This document shows positions 46,501 through 55,729 of a DNA stretch of 64,000 nucleotides, piece after piece. Position numbers and translations under genes: made by a program. The stretch's first letter is position 1; each line of letters opens with the position of its first letter. The notes beneath the pieces were generated by a model, which had not been told where the DNA came from, searched no databases, and worked only from the letters and a program-made list of their open reading frames with translations. This DNA comes from Stratiolaelaps scimitus (Eukaryota > Arthropoda > Arachnida > Mesostigmata > Laelapidae): the NCBI GenBank assembly GCA_019614645.1, contig JABWDB010000018.1, positions 2,844,501-2,908,500 on the forward strand. Reading direction: 5' to 3'.

Positions 46501-47269
46501 AAAAAGACAACAATTGCACGGCGTTTTTATCGGAAACACGGAAAAATATGGCGATGCGCCGGACTATTCCGAAAATGCCACCTGGACCTATTAAACCTTT
46601 TGATGGCGTTTACAGTGCTTCGGCGAGTCATAATGCAAATCCTCATTAATACTTCTCAGCGTTAATACATCGCAGCGTTTCCGTGAAGATAAACAACGGC
46701 GTGACGTTGCCAACTTCCCCGCATCGTGACAACTGTAACTGATGCAAATTTTTATGAAGAAATATGCCTTGATCAAAAGCAGGAACAGAGATCGCTTCTA
46801 CTGTGCTCGCTGGTCGACCGGGATGCTCCTGTCGGAGAGCTAGCTCATTAATACATTGGATGAACCCTCACACAGGCCCTATTTCGAAGTCTCCTTGGGA
46901 GATGTTCTATTAGGCCTTCTTAAAAAAGGCCGCTGCTCCCTACGTCGGAGCATGCCACCGCCGACAGCTACCTGAGTCGAATAGAACTTTTAGGTGTCCG
47001 AATGAGGATTGGCGTTGATCATTAGTGCTGTTTGCGTCGCTTGCTTGTATGGCCACTCCAGTGTACAACAGCTCTTTGTGTCTTGTCTCGTATCGGGACT
47101 TCTTGTTTTGGAAGCTGCACCATTAGAGGGCCCAACCAGTTACGCGTTACCTTATAGTTTCTCTGATTATTCTGATACCCTTGTACAGAGTTTTTACAGC
47201 CGTCTACCCTTCTGATTTCAGATTGCTGAAATTTTCGCTACGGATCCAACGTTCAACTGCGATTTGTGA
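28543..47269 (+). CDS. Adprs: ADP-ribosylhydrolase 3 (ARH3/ADPRS)-like, eight exons, 404 residues
   Basis: ARH3 enzymes are Mg-dependent hydrolases that remove ADP-ribose from Ser and shorten poly(ADP-ribose) in nucleus, cytosol and mitochondria. Exons: 28543-28593, 30874-31105, 33399-33510, 40234-40459, 41351-41535, 41829-42024, 46129-46293, 47222-47269. All phases agree and the total is a whole number of codons. The first exon is inferred from phase and donor only; the other seven match ARH3 in order. Seen: CLQGVLVGDCLG (36-47), YTDVT (104-108), GSGAAMR (184-190), MTHAHPTG, CGGDADTIASM (349-359). The second metal motif (D352, D354, T355) is intact. The first, TDDT in the family, is TDVT here, and the position of human Glu41 appears to be Asp51. 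Length is slightly above the human 363. Intron 3 holds a retrotransposon in the same orientation and has a GC donor. Confidence 0.88.
28594..30873. other. Presumed ADPRS intron 1
   Basis: Holds one possible terminal exon at 29237-29314 (plus): acceptor TGTCGCCTTGCAG, then LPLVRIDSKETTVVMEEARN and a stop. It cannot be placed in a gene. Otherwise nothing was recognised. Confidence 0.3.
30874..31105 (+). CDS. Adprs: ADPRS exon 2
   Basis: Encodes RFVDRYIGCLQGVLVGDCLG, the conserved N-terminal helix and glycine loop of ARH3, then FDSNFED. Starts after CTCATCAG in phase 0 and ends in phase 1 at G|GTTCGT. Confidence 0.85.
32716..32771. repeat. Exact 28-bp tandem duplication
   Basis: Two identical 28-base units (TTCTTCATTTAAAAACCGCT...) side by side at 32716 and 32744, inside ADPRS intron 2. 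Confidence 0.95.
32972..33107 (-). CDS. Candidate antisense exon inside ADPRS intron 2
   Basis: Acceptor GGTAATTCAG and donor GAG|GTAAGC bracket 136 bases open in one frame: IFAPNIVLFAFRAGTHRGQQ, YGARLLIARTTNDTPVLLTG, KSEDE. The opposite strand is also open over this block, so strand choice rests on the splice sites alone. No family recognised. Confidence 0.22.
33399..33510 (+). CDS. Adprs: ADPRS exon 3, altered metal-binding motif, GC donor
   Basis: Follows acceptor TTATTTCAG and reads GHYCYTDVTATTLCLAKSLA, RKRRFDPADIAT. This lines up with the family's YTDDTAM...FDEVDMAHR segment. The second Asp is Val (codon GTG). The exon ends ...AAG|GCAAGT, the standard consensus of a GC-AG intron. The next exon completes Arg (AG+A). 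Confidence 0.85.
33511..34346. other. ADPRS intron 3, left part
   Basis: No insertion recognised. A 132-codon ATG frame at 33660-34058 lacks any domain or splice context and is not accepted. Confidence 0.3.
34347..34495 (+). mobile_element. tRNA-derived SINE, family 2
   Basis: A-box-like GTGGCTTGGGCGGCTAAG, a perfect anticodon-type hairpin (CTCTGGCT paired with AGCCAGAG), B box GGTTCGAGCCC, then a short body ending in a CCTTTA-type tandem tail with AATAAA. Confidence 0.8.
34496..36233. other. ADPRS intron 3, between SINE and retrotransposon
   Basis: Around 34990-35290 all three plus frames run open for some distance (IYDATIDSLASTVISIDFPD in one, TDDAEALTYEHEQLEQSLSI in another). This suggests a decayed coding remnant, but no family could be named. 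A SINE family 1 tail lies at 36083-36125. Confidence 0.3.
36083..36125 (+). mobile_element. Family 1 SINE tail remnant
   Basis: GTTAAATGTTGACTCTAAGT, CAGCCC matches the distal part of the SINEs at 14985 and 38487. The tRNA-like head is missing. Confidence 0.5.
36234..38395 (+). CDS. Reverse transcriptase with C-terminal CCHC-like finger and REL endonuclease (partial ORF)
   Basis: Would copy element RNA at a nicked target site. The frame is open throughout, about 720 codons, with no stop or frameshift. In order: SSAGPDGLRPRHLRDLL (finger region, near 36286-36336); KKKDGSIRPIACSS; VKLDFRNAFNTVRRD (catalytic Asp); SSECGVQQGDPLGPALFCLA; WYMDDGT, the YxDD active site at 36923-36934; a thumb region; a Cys/His knuckle CERCGDPVATNGHHGLSC near 37830; and a PD...D nuclease core (RRPDGLTL, then LVWDGTVVD). 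YMDD with a C-terminal REL nuclease places it with the R2/NeSL/Utopia-like elements rather than APE-type LINEs; the exact clade is unsure. No start codon of its own remains. Much more GC-rich than its surroundings. Confidence 0.9.
36234..38454 (+). mobile_element. 5'-truncated non-LTR retrotransposon, REL-endonuclease type
   Basis: The insertion is bounded by a 9-bp direct repeat AATCCATTG at 36225-36233 and 38455-38463, which fixes its ends. The 5' part is lost, so the copy starts inside the reverse-transcriptase domain. Its 3' UTR is only about 60 bases and AT-rich. It lies in the sense direction in ADPRS intron 3. A second, 96-bp copy at 4438-4533 shows the family has several insertions here. 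Confidence 0.85.
38487..38672 (+). mobile_element. tRNA-derived SINE, family 1, fullest copy
   Basis: A-box-like GATGGCCTGGTGGTGCATTC, B box CGTTCGATTCCCACC near 38555, then TTGCACATTTGCATTTAAA, GGGTCTGTCTTATGAAGCAA, and a distal CGTTAAATGCTGGCTGTGAG. It sits just downstream of the retrotransposon. Confidence 0.85.
38673..40233. other. ADPRS intron 3, right part
   Basis: Contains a short (TAA)n near 39670. No exon, SINE or other insertion recognised. Confidence 0.4.
40234..40459 (+). CDS. Adprs: ADPRS exon 4
   Basis: Reads LTNEYFENESLDCEYGDAVR, DVFRKW and later FGSGAAMRTAPVAILYKDDL. It matches the EY..G.GAV...F segment and the conserved GAMR of ARH3, which helps bind ADP-ribose. Phase 2 in, phase 0 out at GAG|GTAAGT. 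Confidence 0.9.
40460..41350. other. ADPRS intron 4
   Basis: A 117-codon plus-strand frame (40870-41223) occurs here but starts with GTG, has no domain, and is not accepted. Short (TA)n at 40501. Confidence 0.35.
41351..41535 (+). CDS. Adprs: ADPRS exon 5
   Basis: TTILQAKMTHAHPTGICAAI, LHALALRDALLAEDENSF and on to HIEDIEEELDGF, matching the family's LTHA...GAILQALAV...LLGHMEDLE. The acceptor TTTCGCTGCAG was chosen over a nearer AG because it keeps the alignment length. Ends in phase 2 at CG|GTTGGT. Confidence 0.9.
41829..42024 (+). CDS. Adprs: ADPRS exon 6
   Basis: Completes Arg and reads PLTYKLHAARKLLLDAACPE, then VRLLGNDMSAQGSVITSLVC, YIFGCLEKANFKLVNK. It matches the helical segment with the ELGNG...SVPTAIYCFL motif. 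Ends in phase 0 at AAG|GTACGT. Confidence 0.9.
42025..43240. other. ADPRS intron 6, left part
   Basis: No supported exon. 42986-43393 is a Cys/Leu-rich plus frame whose opposite strand carries the primer-binding-site-like sequence noted separately. Confidence 0.3.
43242..43253 (-). other. Possible LTR-element primer binding site (tRNA-Lys type)
   Basis: The minus strand reads TGGCGCCCGAAC, the 12 bases complementary to the 3' end of tRNA-Lys3. It is preceded within a few bases by ...GACAACA, compatible with an LTR ending in CA. No second LTR or gag/pol frame was identified, so this may be coincidence. Confidence 0.25.
44161..45988 (-). CDS. Candidate antisense gene nested in ADPRS intron 6
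   Basis: Three minus-strand blocks look exonic. 45988-45875: MALDGQVFALYEHIPPLSFT, PRGAYSIFVGDE, then a weak GTTGCC donor, or a stop at 45830 if unspliced. 44586-44541: acceptor GTCACGCTGTCAG, then LWPGLYFDKNEPGKL and a perfect GTAAGT donor. 44284-44161: acceptor CTGATCACTGCAG, then LSDASGNGELEQVTIVRGGE, SLEALSGTGLWSFKEGVCHR and a stop. The middle block ends in phase 0 while the last begins in phase 2, so at least one exon or boundary is missing. No family recognised. Confidence 0.25.
44622..44715 (-). mobile_element. Family 3 SINE, 5'-truncated
   Basis: Read in reverse it matches the tail of the 20490 copy: GTAATACCTAAAGGTTAAGA, AGCTGAGGGTCAGCTCGAAA, AACAGTA, with an insertion (about 33 bases) after GAGCTGAG. 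Confidence 0.75.
44765..44799. repeat. (TA)n microsatellite
   Basis: Interrupted TA run. Confidence 0.9.
44936..45065 (+). mobile_element. tRNA-derived SINE, family 1
   Basis: A-box-like GGGTGTCGTGGCCCATTCG, B box GGTTCGATCCC at 45008-45018, then CACATTTGCATTTTCAAGGG, GTCCGTCTTATAAAG. The distal part is missing. Confidence 0.8.
46129..46293 (+). CDS. Adprs: ADPRS exon 7
   Basis: FMRTLEVALRCGGDADTIAS, MACSLVGARKGAKVIPAIVL. GGDADTIASMA is the second ARH metal-binding motif, with the Asp, Asp and Thr ligands present. Acceptor ACATTTCAG, phase 0 at both ends, donor AAG|GTAACA. Confidence 0.93.
46294..47221. other. ADPRS intron 7
   Basis: No additional exon or repeat recognised. Confidence 0.45.
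47222..47269 (+). CDS. Adprs: ADPRS exon 8 (terminal)
   Basis: After TCTGATTTCAG, encodes IAEIFATDPTFNCDL and a TGA stop, matching the family's last helix (ILAQSLHRVF). Confidence 0.8.
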   Translation: MAEIFATDPTFNCDL

Positions 47270-47305
47270 TGCTTCCCTTCCAGTCCATTCGAGACATTGT
47301 TTGTA

Positions 47306-47311
47306 AATAAA
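47306..47311 (+). terminator. Adprs: ADPRS polyadenylation signal AATAAA
   Basis: Lies 37 bases after the stop codon in an AT-rich context. Confidence 0.65.
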
Positions 47312-47955
47312 TTGTACTAATTTATACCTATCTACACCGGTGTCATATATGCTCCATCTTAGCATAGCTCGATTATGCTTTAGTCATTGGACGGATGTTG
47401 CGATGTTTGATGAACCCATTGATAGGATTCATGCTTCTTCTTATCTACCCATTCAAAGTCGTCATTCGTACACCTTACGACGAAATCACGTCTGGCTAAA
47501 TTACCTGCCTGCATAGAATACTTGAGTAAAGTGTCGCACATGATTGCTTGTGGATATTTTATGTAATTTTACTATTATAATAGATACACGCATAGTGGGC
47601 ATCAGCCGAGCTGGTAATGATCAAACGACAAATTGCCACCGCAAATAGGCCGTCCCGGTCAGCTACAAATTATGACGACGAGAAGTTTGCATAACATCAA
47701 CTTGCGATTCAACTAAAACCATTTTTTCCTTAGGGTGTAGACAATTTCGATATCACTAGCGATCTACCCCTAACCAACGTAGAAACACCTAAAACTATCC
47801 AAAGCGTGCTGTTTATCCAGAGATCTATATTAGATTCGAGTCAAATATATACTCACTGATATTATAATTAGTGCTTGAAGTCACAATCTTAAAACTCGAA
47901 GCGGGCAAAGCTCACCCAAAGACGAATCGAAAGAGACGAATCTGTTTATATATAC

Positions 47956-48005
<50 letters not shown>

Positions 48006-48053
48006 CGGCTATAAGCAAGCGCAGTTTACTAAGCGATTTTTGCCAACTTGTTA
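47312..48053. other. Intergenic stretch
   Basis: No gene seen. Ends in a long (TA)n microsatellite at 47949-48002. Confidence 0.45.
47949..48002. repeat. (TA)n microsatellite
   Basis: About 26 TA units with one interruption near the start. Confidence 0.95.
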
Positions 48054-48391
48054 AGTCCACCTTTCTGAATGTTCATCGCCCGACCTAACCGAACTGAACC
48101 ATATCGAGTGCACGCTCATCGTAAACGAGGAATCCACCACCATCCACATTGCCTTATGTAATAAGTTGTCACAATTGTCTTTACTGATTCTACAAGCCAA
48201 TGTTTCGCCGTGACTACGGCGAGAGCCAGAGCTCCATGTAAACGTCGTGTTTTCAGCTGAGTATGAGTCTGGCATCAACAAAAGCAGCACCCCTTTACGA
48301 AATAAGCCGGCACACTCCATCGACGGTATTCGACCATTACAAAATGCACTATTTGAAATAATGCAGTGCAGTGAGAGCAACGTCATAATTT
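48054..48391 (+). pseudogene. Coding-like block with one internal in-frame TGA
   Basis: After an acceptor-like TTGCCAACTTGTTAAG, one plus frame reads DLTELNHIECTLIVNEESTT, IHIALCNKLSQLSLLILQAN, VSP, then TGA. It continues in the same frame with REPELHVNVVFSAEYESGIN, KSSTPLRNKPAHSIDGIRPL, QNALFEIMQCSESNVII and stops. It could be a decayed or readthrough exon of the gene that follows. The minus strand is also open for 111 codons over the same block, so the assignment is uncertain. Confidence 0.2.
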
Positions 48392-48867
48392 AATAGGTAA
48401 GGAGTATAAGGAACATTGAAGCCAAGGGACGGCGGGCTGATATTTAGAAAAAAGTGGCGATTTTATGGCATTGTACATCGCCAGCAATGTCCCAATAAAG
48501 CGGGAACAATTCGGCTCGGGAATATATGACGATTAGATCATGGCTGACTGACATCGTGGATTTTTTCCGATAAAAGTAAAATAAATCGCCTAGGATCCGC
48601 CAGATCAAAATGGCTTGGAAATTGTGAGGAAACGTTCTCTAGCCCTCGCTTTGATATGGCTTGAAGAAAAATGGCTCAACCTAAATCTTATTGAACACCT
48701 GTGCGTTCCTGTCACGCAGTGAGTGCTTCTGTGTGAAGATCGAAACATATGCACAAGCTACTGGAATTGTAAAGGGCGAATTGAGTGCTATAGATCCAGG
48801 ATTGGTTGCCGAATTTATGCGAGAGCATACCTCAAAGGCTATTTGTGGTGCTAAAAGCCAAGAGAGG

Positions 48868-48939
<72 letters not shown>

Positions 48940-49716
48940 AGAAAAAAAAACGACTTATCTGCTGCTTATATTATATCAATGCATATTATTACATGCGGTA
49001 CATAAAATCGGCACCCTTCCAATCGCATCGAAACTATTGAGTGGTACGTTGCCCCCGTTATTCCTAACTTAACCAATGACATAAGTAGGCAAAGCAAAAA
49101 ATACGCTGAGTTGATAACCGTATCTGTGGCTCTGAAGCATTAAGATATGTTGGGTGACTGCATATCGTTCGAGACTGAATGTCATTCAGAGGCGAGTTAA
49201 TCATCTCGAAAAAACAAGAACAAGAATATACATATTTCTGTTTCTCCGTTAGAGGCGACCAAGTAGACGGTGGCTTCAGCAACCGCGTGGCGTATAGACA
49301 ATTAGGAAGCTCAGTCGGGAGTTTCACAACCTTCATAATCTGACGCTCGTAAGAAGAAAGCTAACAATTGGAGGTTTGATGAAGGTCGGGCAACACAAGC
49401 TCACGTTAAGTTAATTAGAATATTCCACACCATGTGGTCAAAATTTCCAATTTCTGATTCGCGTTAATTTTCTTGTAAATAGTTTATCAGTCAGTTATGA
49501 ACGTGGGCGACAATTGAACTCGCTGAACGTGAAATCCATCTAGGAACACCCTCCTCTATACACGCTTAATAGAATATCTAGAACAAGGAGGCCCCAGTTC
49601 CCCAATCCTTGAGTGGGTGTCCAAAATAGAGACAGCGTTACCCCTTTAGATATCTAAGGAAAATCCTTGCATTTACAATTCGGTTCCACGCGGTTCCCGT
49701 AATATCTGAGCGCTAG
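48392..49716. other. Possible upstream introns of the 49.7-kb gene
   Basis: 48720-48860 after acceptor GTTCCTGTCACGCAG reads ECFCVKIETYAQATGIVKGE, LSAIDPGLVAEFMREHTSKA and looks exonic, but no good donor follows. A (TA)n(GA)n repeat occupies 48872-48936. The rest shows nothing. Confidence 0.3.
48872..48936. repeat. (TA)n(GA)n compound microsatellite
   Basis: A run of TA units followed by GA units. Confidence 0.95.
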
Positions 49717-52700
49717 TTGTCGTCGAGTGGCTCGGTCTTCATCTACAAGACATTACATAGTGAATAGTCAGCTGCTATCAGATCCGACAATTATTGAGAG
49801 GACAGATTTTTCTTTGATTCCGTTAGTAAAGTATACAGATCTTGTAAATGACGAAGCCTTACCTAAAGTTGGGCCTATTGGCGTTACTGTTTTATGCCAA
49901 TATCGGCCTTGGAGCACGATCCGGTCATGCGAAACTGGTAATTCGTAAGTAATATTAACGCTTTTTAACTGTTGCCCCTTCTAATGTATGGGCGATTAGC
50001 GTGTCCTGATGGGCATTGAACTAAGCATATCACTGCGAGTTTGATGGGAATAAACTTCACGGTGAGGATATGAGTTCTTCTGAAGCCTAAATTACAAGCC
50101 TATTCCCTTTTCTGGCCTCAACGTAACTCTTCGGGAAACCTGGGAATTTCGATGGAAAATTCTACAACTTCACATTGAGAAAATAAAATGATGTAAAATA
50201 ATACATAACACGAAATTGCTTTTAGTGAAACAACCAGTAAAGCTAAATTTACACGTATGTATTTAAGATCTAACCTACCTTGTGAAATTTTTAATTGTAA
50301 TTGTAATAGTGTTCGCCTATGCCGTTGACAGATAGCTGTTTCGAGAAGCAGATAGGTTTCCTGATATTAGATTGTGCTGTGTGTCAGTGTCCAGTATATA
50401 TATACCTGATCGGAGGTGTCGGCCGATTTTTCGTGTCTATAATCTTCAATAACAGACAAATCAGTATGTGTGGTTTTTATTGCTTAAAGGGTGGTATATT
50501 CGAGAGGCGAATAGGTTGGCTATTTTGCGGCGTTGAAACGTTAAATTTTACCGTAGCATGTTTTTGGGCACAGGGGACACCGAGACTCAAGGAAATGCTT
50601 AGACCATCATATTAAAAATGATTGAGTAGTCATGTTTTTAATTTTATGACTTAGTTATTTCGCGATGTCTCATCGAGTAAATACCTCAGGAATCGAAATG
50701 TGCCGCGTGATACCTTAACATATTTGGCGGTTTGTATAAAATGATACTCAAACGCTTAAGTAAATTTGTTAGCACAGCTGTTGGGAACTAAGCATGTTAT
50801 ACGATGGCCACTTCTTTGTGGAGCTCCTTTCAAACTGCACCAACTTGTACGTATAATACAATAGGATCCTGCATCATGGCGAAGTTCTGCTGGATGAGAG
50901 GAAATACATAGTCGTCGAATTGACGCTTACCTGATTTTGGAGGGCATTCGTTAAACTGCTGATTGTTCGAGGGTTCTCATCATTTATCAATCTCGTTGTT
51001 GACACCCTGAGCCATCCAGTGGGTTGTAGGAAATTGCCAGTACCAACCATTCTTCAGATTCAGGTGTGGGTCGGCTCGTTCATGGCGCGATGAGCCGAAT
51101 AGTTTGTTCAGAAGCGATATAATATTAAGTCTTGGTCGGGGCGCCGTGTTAACGTATGCTAGGTGGGCCGTTTTTGTGCTGTATCTGTCGTCAATGTTTG
51201 GCTCGTCTGACGACGTTTTGACTGAACAGTTTTTAGACAATTTGCTGCAAGGCTGAGTTTTTTTTCTTTATTGACGATGCTGGCCACTCAACGATATACG
51301 GATACTTGGACTCTTCGCTCTCAATGGACTCATCCCAACTATTAAAGGGAGGTGCGCGTAAATCTGTGAAAAAAATTAATCGGGTTTGAAAGGACTTCCA
51401 CTAGGACCAAATGTTTACTTTGACTGTTTTATGCTACCCTATAATTAAGAAGTAAAATGGCTTTGTTTTTTCCTCTCTCATCTAGATGTTGTAAATAGTT
51501 TCGATAAGCATACATCTATTATAGCTTATTCTGACGAGCACATTTTTCTGCAGGTCGTGCTCCTGGAAAAAATGACGTTGCCCATGACCTATTTGGTAAG
51601 TATACAACTTGGTTTCTCGTTGAAACCTCCTAGCTAACTCCGCACCTACTGTCATCGCGAAGCAATGTAACACTCTAATCCCACCACATGGGACTATCTG
51701 TAAAATGATTCTCCTTCCGAAAGATCTAAATTCGTTCCGTTTTATAGTCGCATAACGGAATGTTCCCTCTCAGTTAGGGCTTTCCTATCAATGCGTGATC
51801 TCGAAATGTCGCTCGTATAACGATACATCGCTTTTTGTCGCATGAAGGTAACGTCACGAGGGTGCCAACGCCCAAGTTCACCGAATGTTTGTCGCCGCCG
51901 TTCGGAAAAGATGGATTCTTAGTTTGTGAAAATGAAGATGGACGCCTCAGTATCGTTGTACCCCTAACTGAAGAGGAGGTTGGTTGAGTCTTTAATTCAT
52001 AGCGAAAACTTAAACCGAATGAAACTTTTTGGGTGTGAACAGTTCCCGTTACAGTTTCGTCAGTGTATAGTAGTTTCGCAATATAGTAATTGTGAAATCA
52101 CATTCTTATGTTAAAGGAGAAGAAGCCGGTAAAACTTCTGGGTCGCAAAGTGCCTATCCCAGAAGGCGACGTCTCGCCGAAAGTAAGACCGCACCCGTCA
52201 TTCCCTAAGGTGAGAATAGTGTGAGGAGGCCTATGAGTGTCTTGGTTCTTGCTTTCGTGAGGGTGTGTTACTTTCTCCGGCGAATACGATTTAGGTTGTG
52301 GTTATCGAACAGGCGCATAATTACCTGATAACAAAATATACAGAATAGTAGCACCCTTCTGACTATCTTTGTGGAGTTTCTCGTTCATGATCTGTCTCAG
52401 CGTTTCGAGCGCTAGCCTCGAATCATTCGTTACTAGGTACCCTTATCAAAAACTTCACCGTTTAGACGACTTAAGTTAGATGCCATAATAGAGTGCTTTC
52501 TTGTGGAAAATTAGCTCCTTCCTACATTTATATTTTTTGTGGCATTTTACTCCTCAGCAAGCTTATGCGAGCCGTTCGTGTCGACAATTGTTGATTCGTC
52601 TAGTACGAATGTGATTATTTCGTCTACTAGCTGTGCGAATGTCGAGTGATTTAGTTTTATTGATTCGCTTGTGGCTCCAGCGTAGCCTTGTTTAAGATCG

Positions 52701-55620
52701 TCTCCTCGAAATAAAGAAACGAAATGCAGGAACAGGCTAGGTTCCTCAGGAAAATGTATATTCTAGTTGTGCTTTCGATGATATTGCTGGAGTATGCATG
52801 CTCTGATTTCCATGCATTTGAAATTATGGATGCTCTGATTTCCAGGCATTTGAAAATATGAATGCTCTGATTTCCAGGCATTTGAAATTATGGATGCTCT
52901 GATTTCCAGGCATTTGAAATAAAACCGCTACGACTTGAATTAGTTAACCGTCTTTTATGTAGATATGTAGATGTCTCCTGTGTATGTATTTTGTTTTTAT
53001 TCAGTTTCACCAAAAACTGCAGAGCTATTACCATTGTGCTGCATTTGTGCTTTGTGATAGCTAATCCGAATACAAATTCGCGCTTTCTCCGTGATTCGGG
53101 TGAGATGTTAGCGGTGTTAAATCTGAAGCTATACCAAACAGATGTCATTTGCCCGCTTCCCATAACAAGGAATAGGCGAGTAGGGGGGCATCTAGTCGTT
53201 TCATATCTATTCTAGATATGTTGTTTTCATAAATATCAACAAAAAACACCAGGAGAAGGGTGACCTCGATGACAACTACTTCGTCGTGGACTACCCCCCA
53301 GAGCCTTTGGAACTTTGGACGTTGCGGGGCGGGAAATCGATCGCTACCACGACACTGTCGAAAATCGTAAGCGAAAGTGTACAACCTCTATAAATTTTAT
53401 TAAATAAATGGGTTTCAATTGTTCTCACGTGAACGTGTAAAACGAGAAAGAGAGAGAGAGACGTTCATGTTTAAGTTAAAAGACTTGCATCTGTCTCCAT
53501 ACAACCAACCTTTTGTGATTTGTCACTATTTCTAGAATTTGGAGGTGGCAGATGTCTGCGCAGAATCCCACTTGCGAAATACACAAATGTATATGCAGGT
53601 TTTTATTTTTCACAATATTTCGGTATCTATTTTTTAAGGGAACTGGAATTCTCGAGATGCCTGTCTCACAAGATGTCTTTATCTGTGAAATGTTAGCTAG
53701 AGGTCTCGTCGTAGCTCGTAGCAGAGTCATATACTTGAGCTACGTGATAGCCTACTGAATACTGTTTTTATTAATTTGATGAATTGAGATCTTACATCGG
53801 CTTTGAAGACTCCATTTGGTTGATAATGTGTTGAATTGTGTGAATTAAAAACGTCAGGAAGGCGACGAAGTCGCGGACATCAAATTTAGCGACTACACCC
53901 CAGTCGATATTTTGGCTTCTCTAAAACACGAATCATAAATTATTACTACGCGAAAGACAGACACCACAAATATAACGTTATCTATAGAGGTAATTTTCAG
54001 GACTGGCCAGACGATGGCAGTGTAAATATGATTGATAAACCCGGCATATTTTCACAAAAACAGTGGTGTATATGAAACTGGTATGCATTGCATGATACAC
54101 TACGTAGCTATATTAAAGGAACTCACTGCTGTTCAACGACGGGGCCGAATCCTATTATCAAGATAAACTTTAGGCGGAGAGGCGATAATAGCCCATCAGG
54201 TGGTTTAGCGAAGCCGTGCTTTTGGCAGTCAATTCCACACGTCTACTAGGAGTGTCGAGCTCTGTTGTTCTGGGTTAACATTAACGCATTAACCCATACC
54301 GTCATTGTGAACAGGACTCAGGAAAGGACCCAGATGAAGGAACCCCTGACGAGTATTATATGTTAGACGTGCCGGCGGCTACCATACGCAGCGCTCGAAG
54401 GTCAGGCAAAGCGAGCACACCAAAGAAGCCAACACGAAAGGTAAATTATTGAACAGTTTACAGATTGACGGCCAAATGCTAATTGTCAGGTGCAAATTGC
54501 TGGCCAAATTGCTCGTGAGAGTGTAATCTATCCTTCCATATAGTAACGCATCCAGAACACCTTTACAGCGAAGGCGATTAATGCAAGCACGGTAAACGGT
54601 TAATTTATAAATTACCAGCTAAAATTATACTATTGCTGTTTTATTGTTTTACTGTCATTGGCGAGCAAGCACAAAAGCGTACGGCTGCCATATCAAATAT
54701 ACTCAAGTCAGCCGTAACCACGAAGCCATGTTACCAACGTTACCAAAGCGGTGACGTTGAAGGTTGTTGTGCCGCTGCTGAGAACGAGGCGCTTTCCTTT
54801 GCTTCTAACTTCATGTGCACTGTCTATTTTCGCTTATTAACGAATTGAAAGTCTACTTCTTATAGTAGATAGTAAGCGTTGCTAATGTGTGAGTGAATAG
54901 CCGATGTTGGCAAGCTGTGCGTGTCAATGAATTACAGTAGCTGGTTCTCTTGACACTCCCTTCTCGGCTATGAGGCGGGTAATTCATTGCTCGTAGCTGC
55001 TAAGCTGAGCACGTTGCTATGTCCAGTGACACGCTAAAGACTCGCGCATCACGGAAACCTGATTCTAGCTCCCTTCGCTGTATGTTTGTTTGTGTGGGAG
55101 AGTTAATAGAGAACTTTACATGCGGACCACATTTAACATCTAGAGGTTTCTCCATCAGCTAAGGTTCAACCCTCAACTTATCTTAGTCGCACGCCTGCTT
55201 TGGTGTATGACAACGGTTGTTTGCCAGCAAGAGTTATGGCGTTCGTGTCAGGTCGCGATGTTTGAATCCTGATACAGAGGAACACGGGGAAAAAGAACTA
55301 AAACGTCGAAACACGATATCTTGCAATCAACTCTGCAAGTGTGGTGCTAAGATTAGGATGAATACTGCAAACTTTAGGAAAAGAAAATTGTAGATTACTT
55401 CAGAGTTCCGAGACCCAATAGTTCCAAATCATGTGACCCCTTCCCTGACTCTGCCCCTCAGGTCATTCAACTTCTCTAATGAATTATCAATTAATTAAAC
55501 ATTTGCCAACAGATTACGAAAGGCAAGGAAAAGGTAAAGCCTAAAGATGACGTTGAGGCCCCAAAACCCCCAGTATTACAACCACGCTCCCTTAAACCGC
55601 CATCGAAGCAGCCTAAAGAG
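49717..55620 (+). CDS. Unidentified multi-exon gene with repeated 3' exons (partial model)
   Basis: Function not recognised. A phase-consistent chain: 49717-49937 (YIVNSQLLSDPTIIERTDFS ... ending CETG, phase 1), 51554-51595 (RAPGKNDVAHDLF, phase 1), 51848-51978 (FTECLSPPFGKDGFLVCENE, ending PLTEEE), 52117-52209 (EKKPVKLLGRKVPIPEGDVS), 53253-53366 (EKGDLDDNYFVVDYPPEPLE). It then continues either to 53858-53938 (EGDEVADIKFSDYTPVDILA ... stop) or to 54315-54440 and 55513-55620. All later exons begin in phase 0, so alternative splicing is possible without frame loss. Exons 53253 and 54315 share a pattern: acidic start, YF/YY, hydrophobic-Asp-x-Pro, then a basic RxGK segment. The product is hydrophilic, Pro/Lys-rich and perhaps nuclear. 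The start is not found. Confidence 0.5.
52796..52921. repeat. 32-bp tandem repeat, four copies
   Basis: CTCTGATTTCCAGGCATTTG recurs at 52801, 52833, 52865 and 52897 with few changes, inside an intron (52210-53252). Head to tail with no spacers, so not a CRISPR. Confidence 0.9.
53858..53938 (+). CDS. Alternative terminal exon of the unidentified gene
   Basis: After AAAACGTCAG, reads EGDEVADIKFSDYTPVDILA, SLKHES and TAA. No donor lies before the stop, so it would end the protein. Skipping it joins 53366 to 54315 in frame. Confidence 0.5.
   Translation, partial: EGDEVADIKFSDYTPVDILASLKHES
54315..54440 (+). CDS. Repeated exon I, copy 1
   Basis: 42 codons, phase 0 both ends, acceptor GTGAACAG, donor AAG|GTAAAT. 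DSGKDPDEGTPDEYYMLDVP, AATIRSARRSGKASTPKKPT. The basic tail resembles a nuclear localisation or DNA-contact segment. Confidence 0.6.
55513..55620 (+). CDS. Repeated exon J, copy 1
   Basis: 36 codons, phase 0 both ends: ITKGKEKVKPKDDVEAPKPP, VLQPRSLKPPSKQPKE, donor GAG|GTGGGT. Lys/Pro-rich and probably disordered. Confidence 0.6.
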
Positions 55621-55729
55621 GTGGGTTCCTTAAATGTAGGAAAGGTTGCCTATTTTCTGTGTGCATGTCTAGAATTACAATATAAGTGTCGGACAATGCT
55701 ACAGGCATTTATGTCTGTATATTCTGAAA

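Noticed and set aside
52796..52921. CRISPR-like regular 32-bp repeats
   Set aside because: Head-to-tail copies with no unique spacers in a eukaryotic intron; a minisatellite.
54633..54848. MLFYCFTVIGEQ... ORF repeated in three units
   Set aside because: It lies in the intron between exons I and J. Indels between units change its frame, so it is not conserved as protein.
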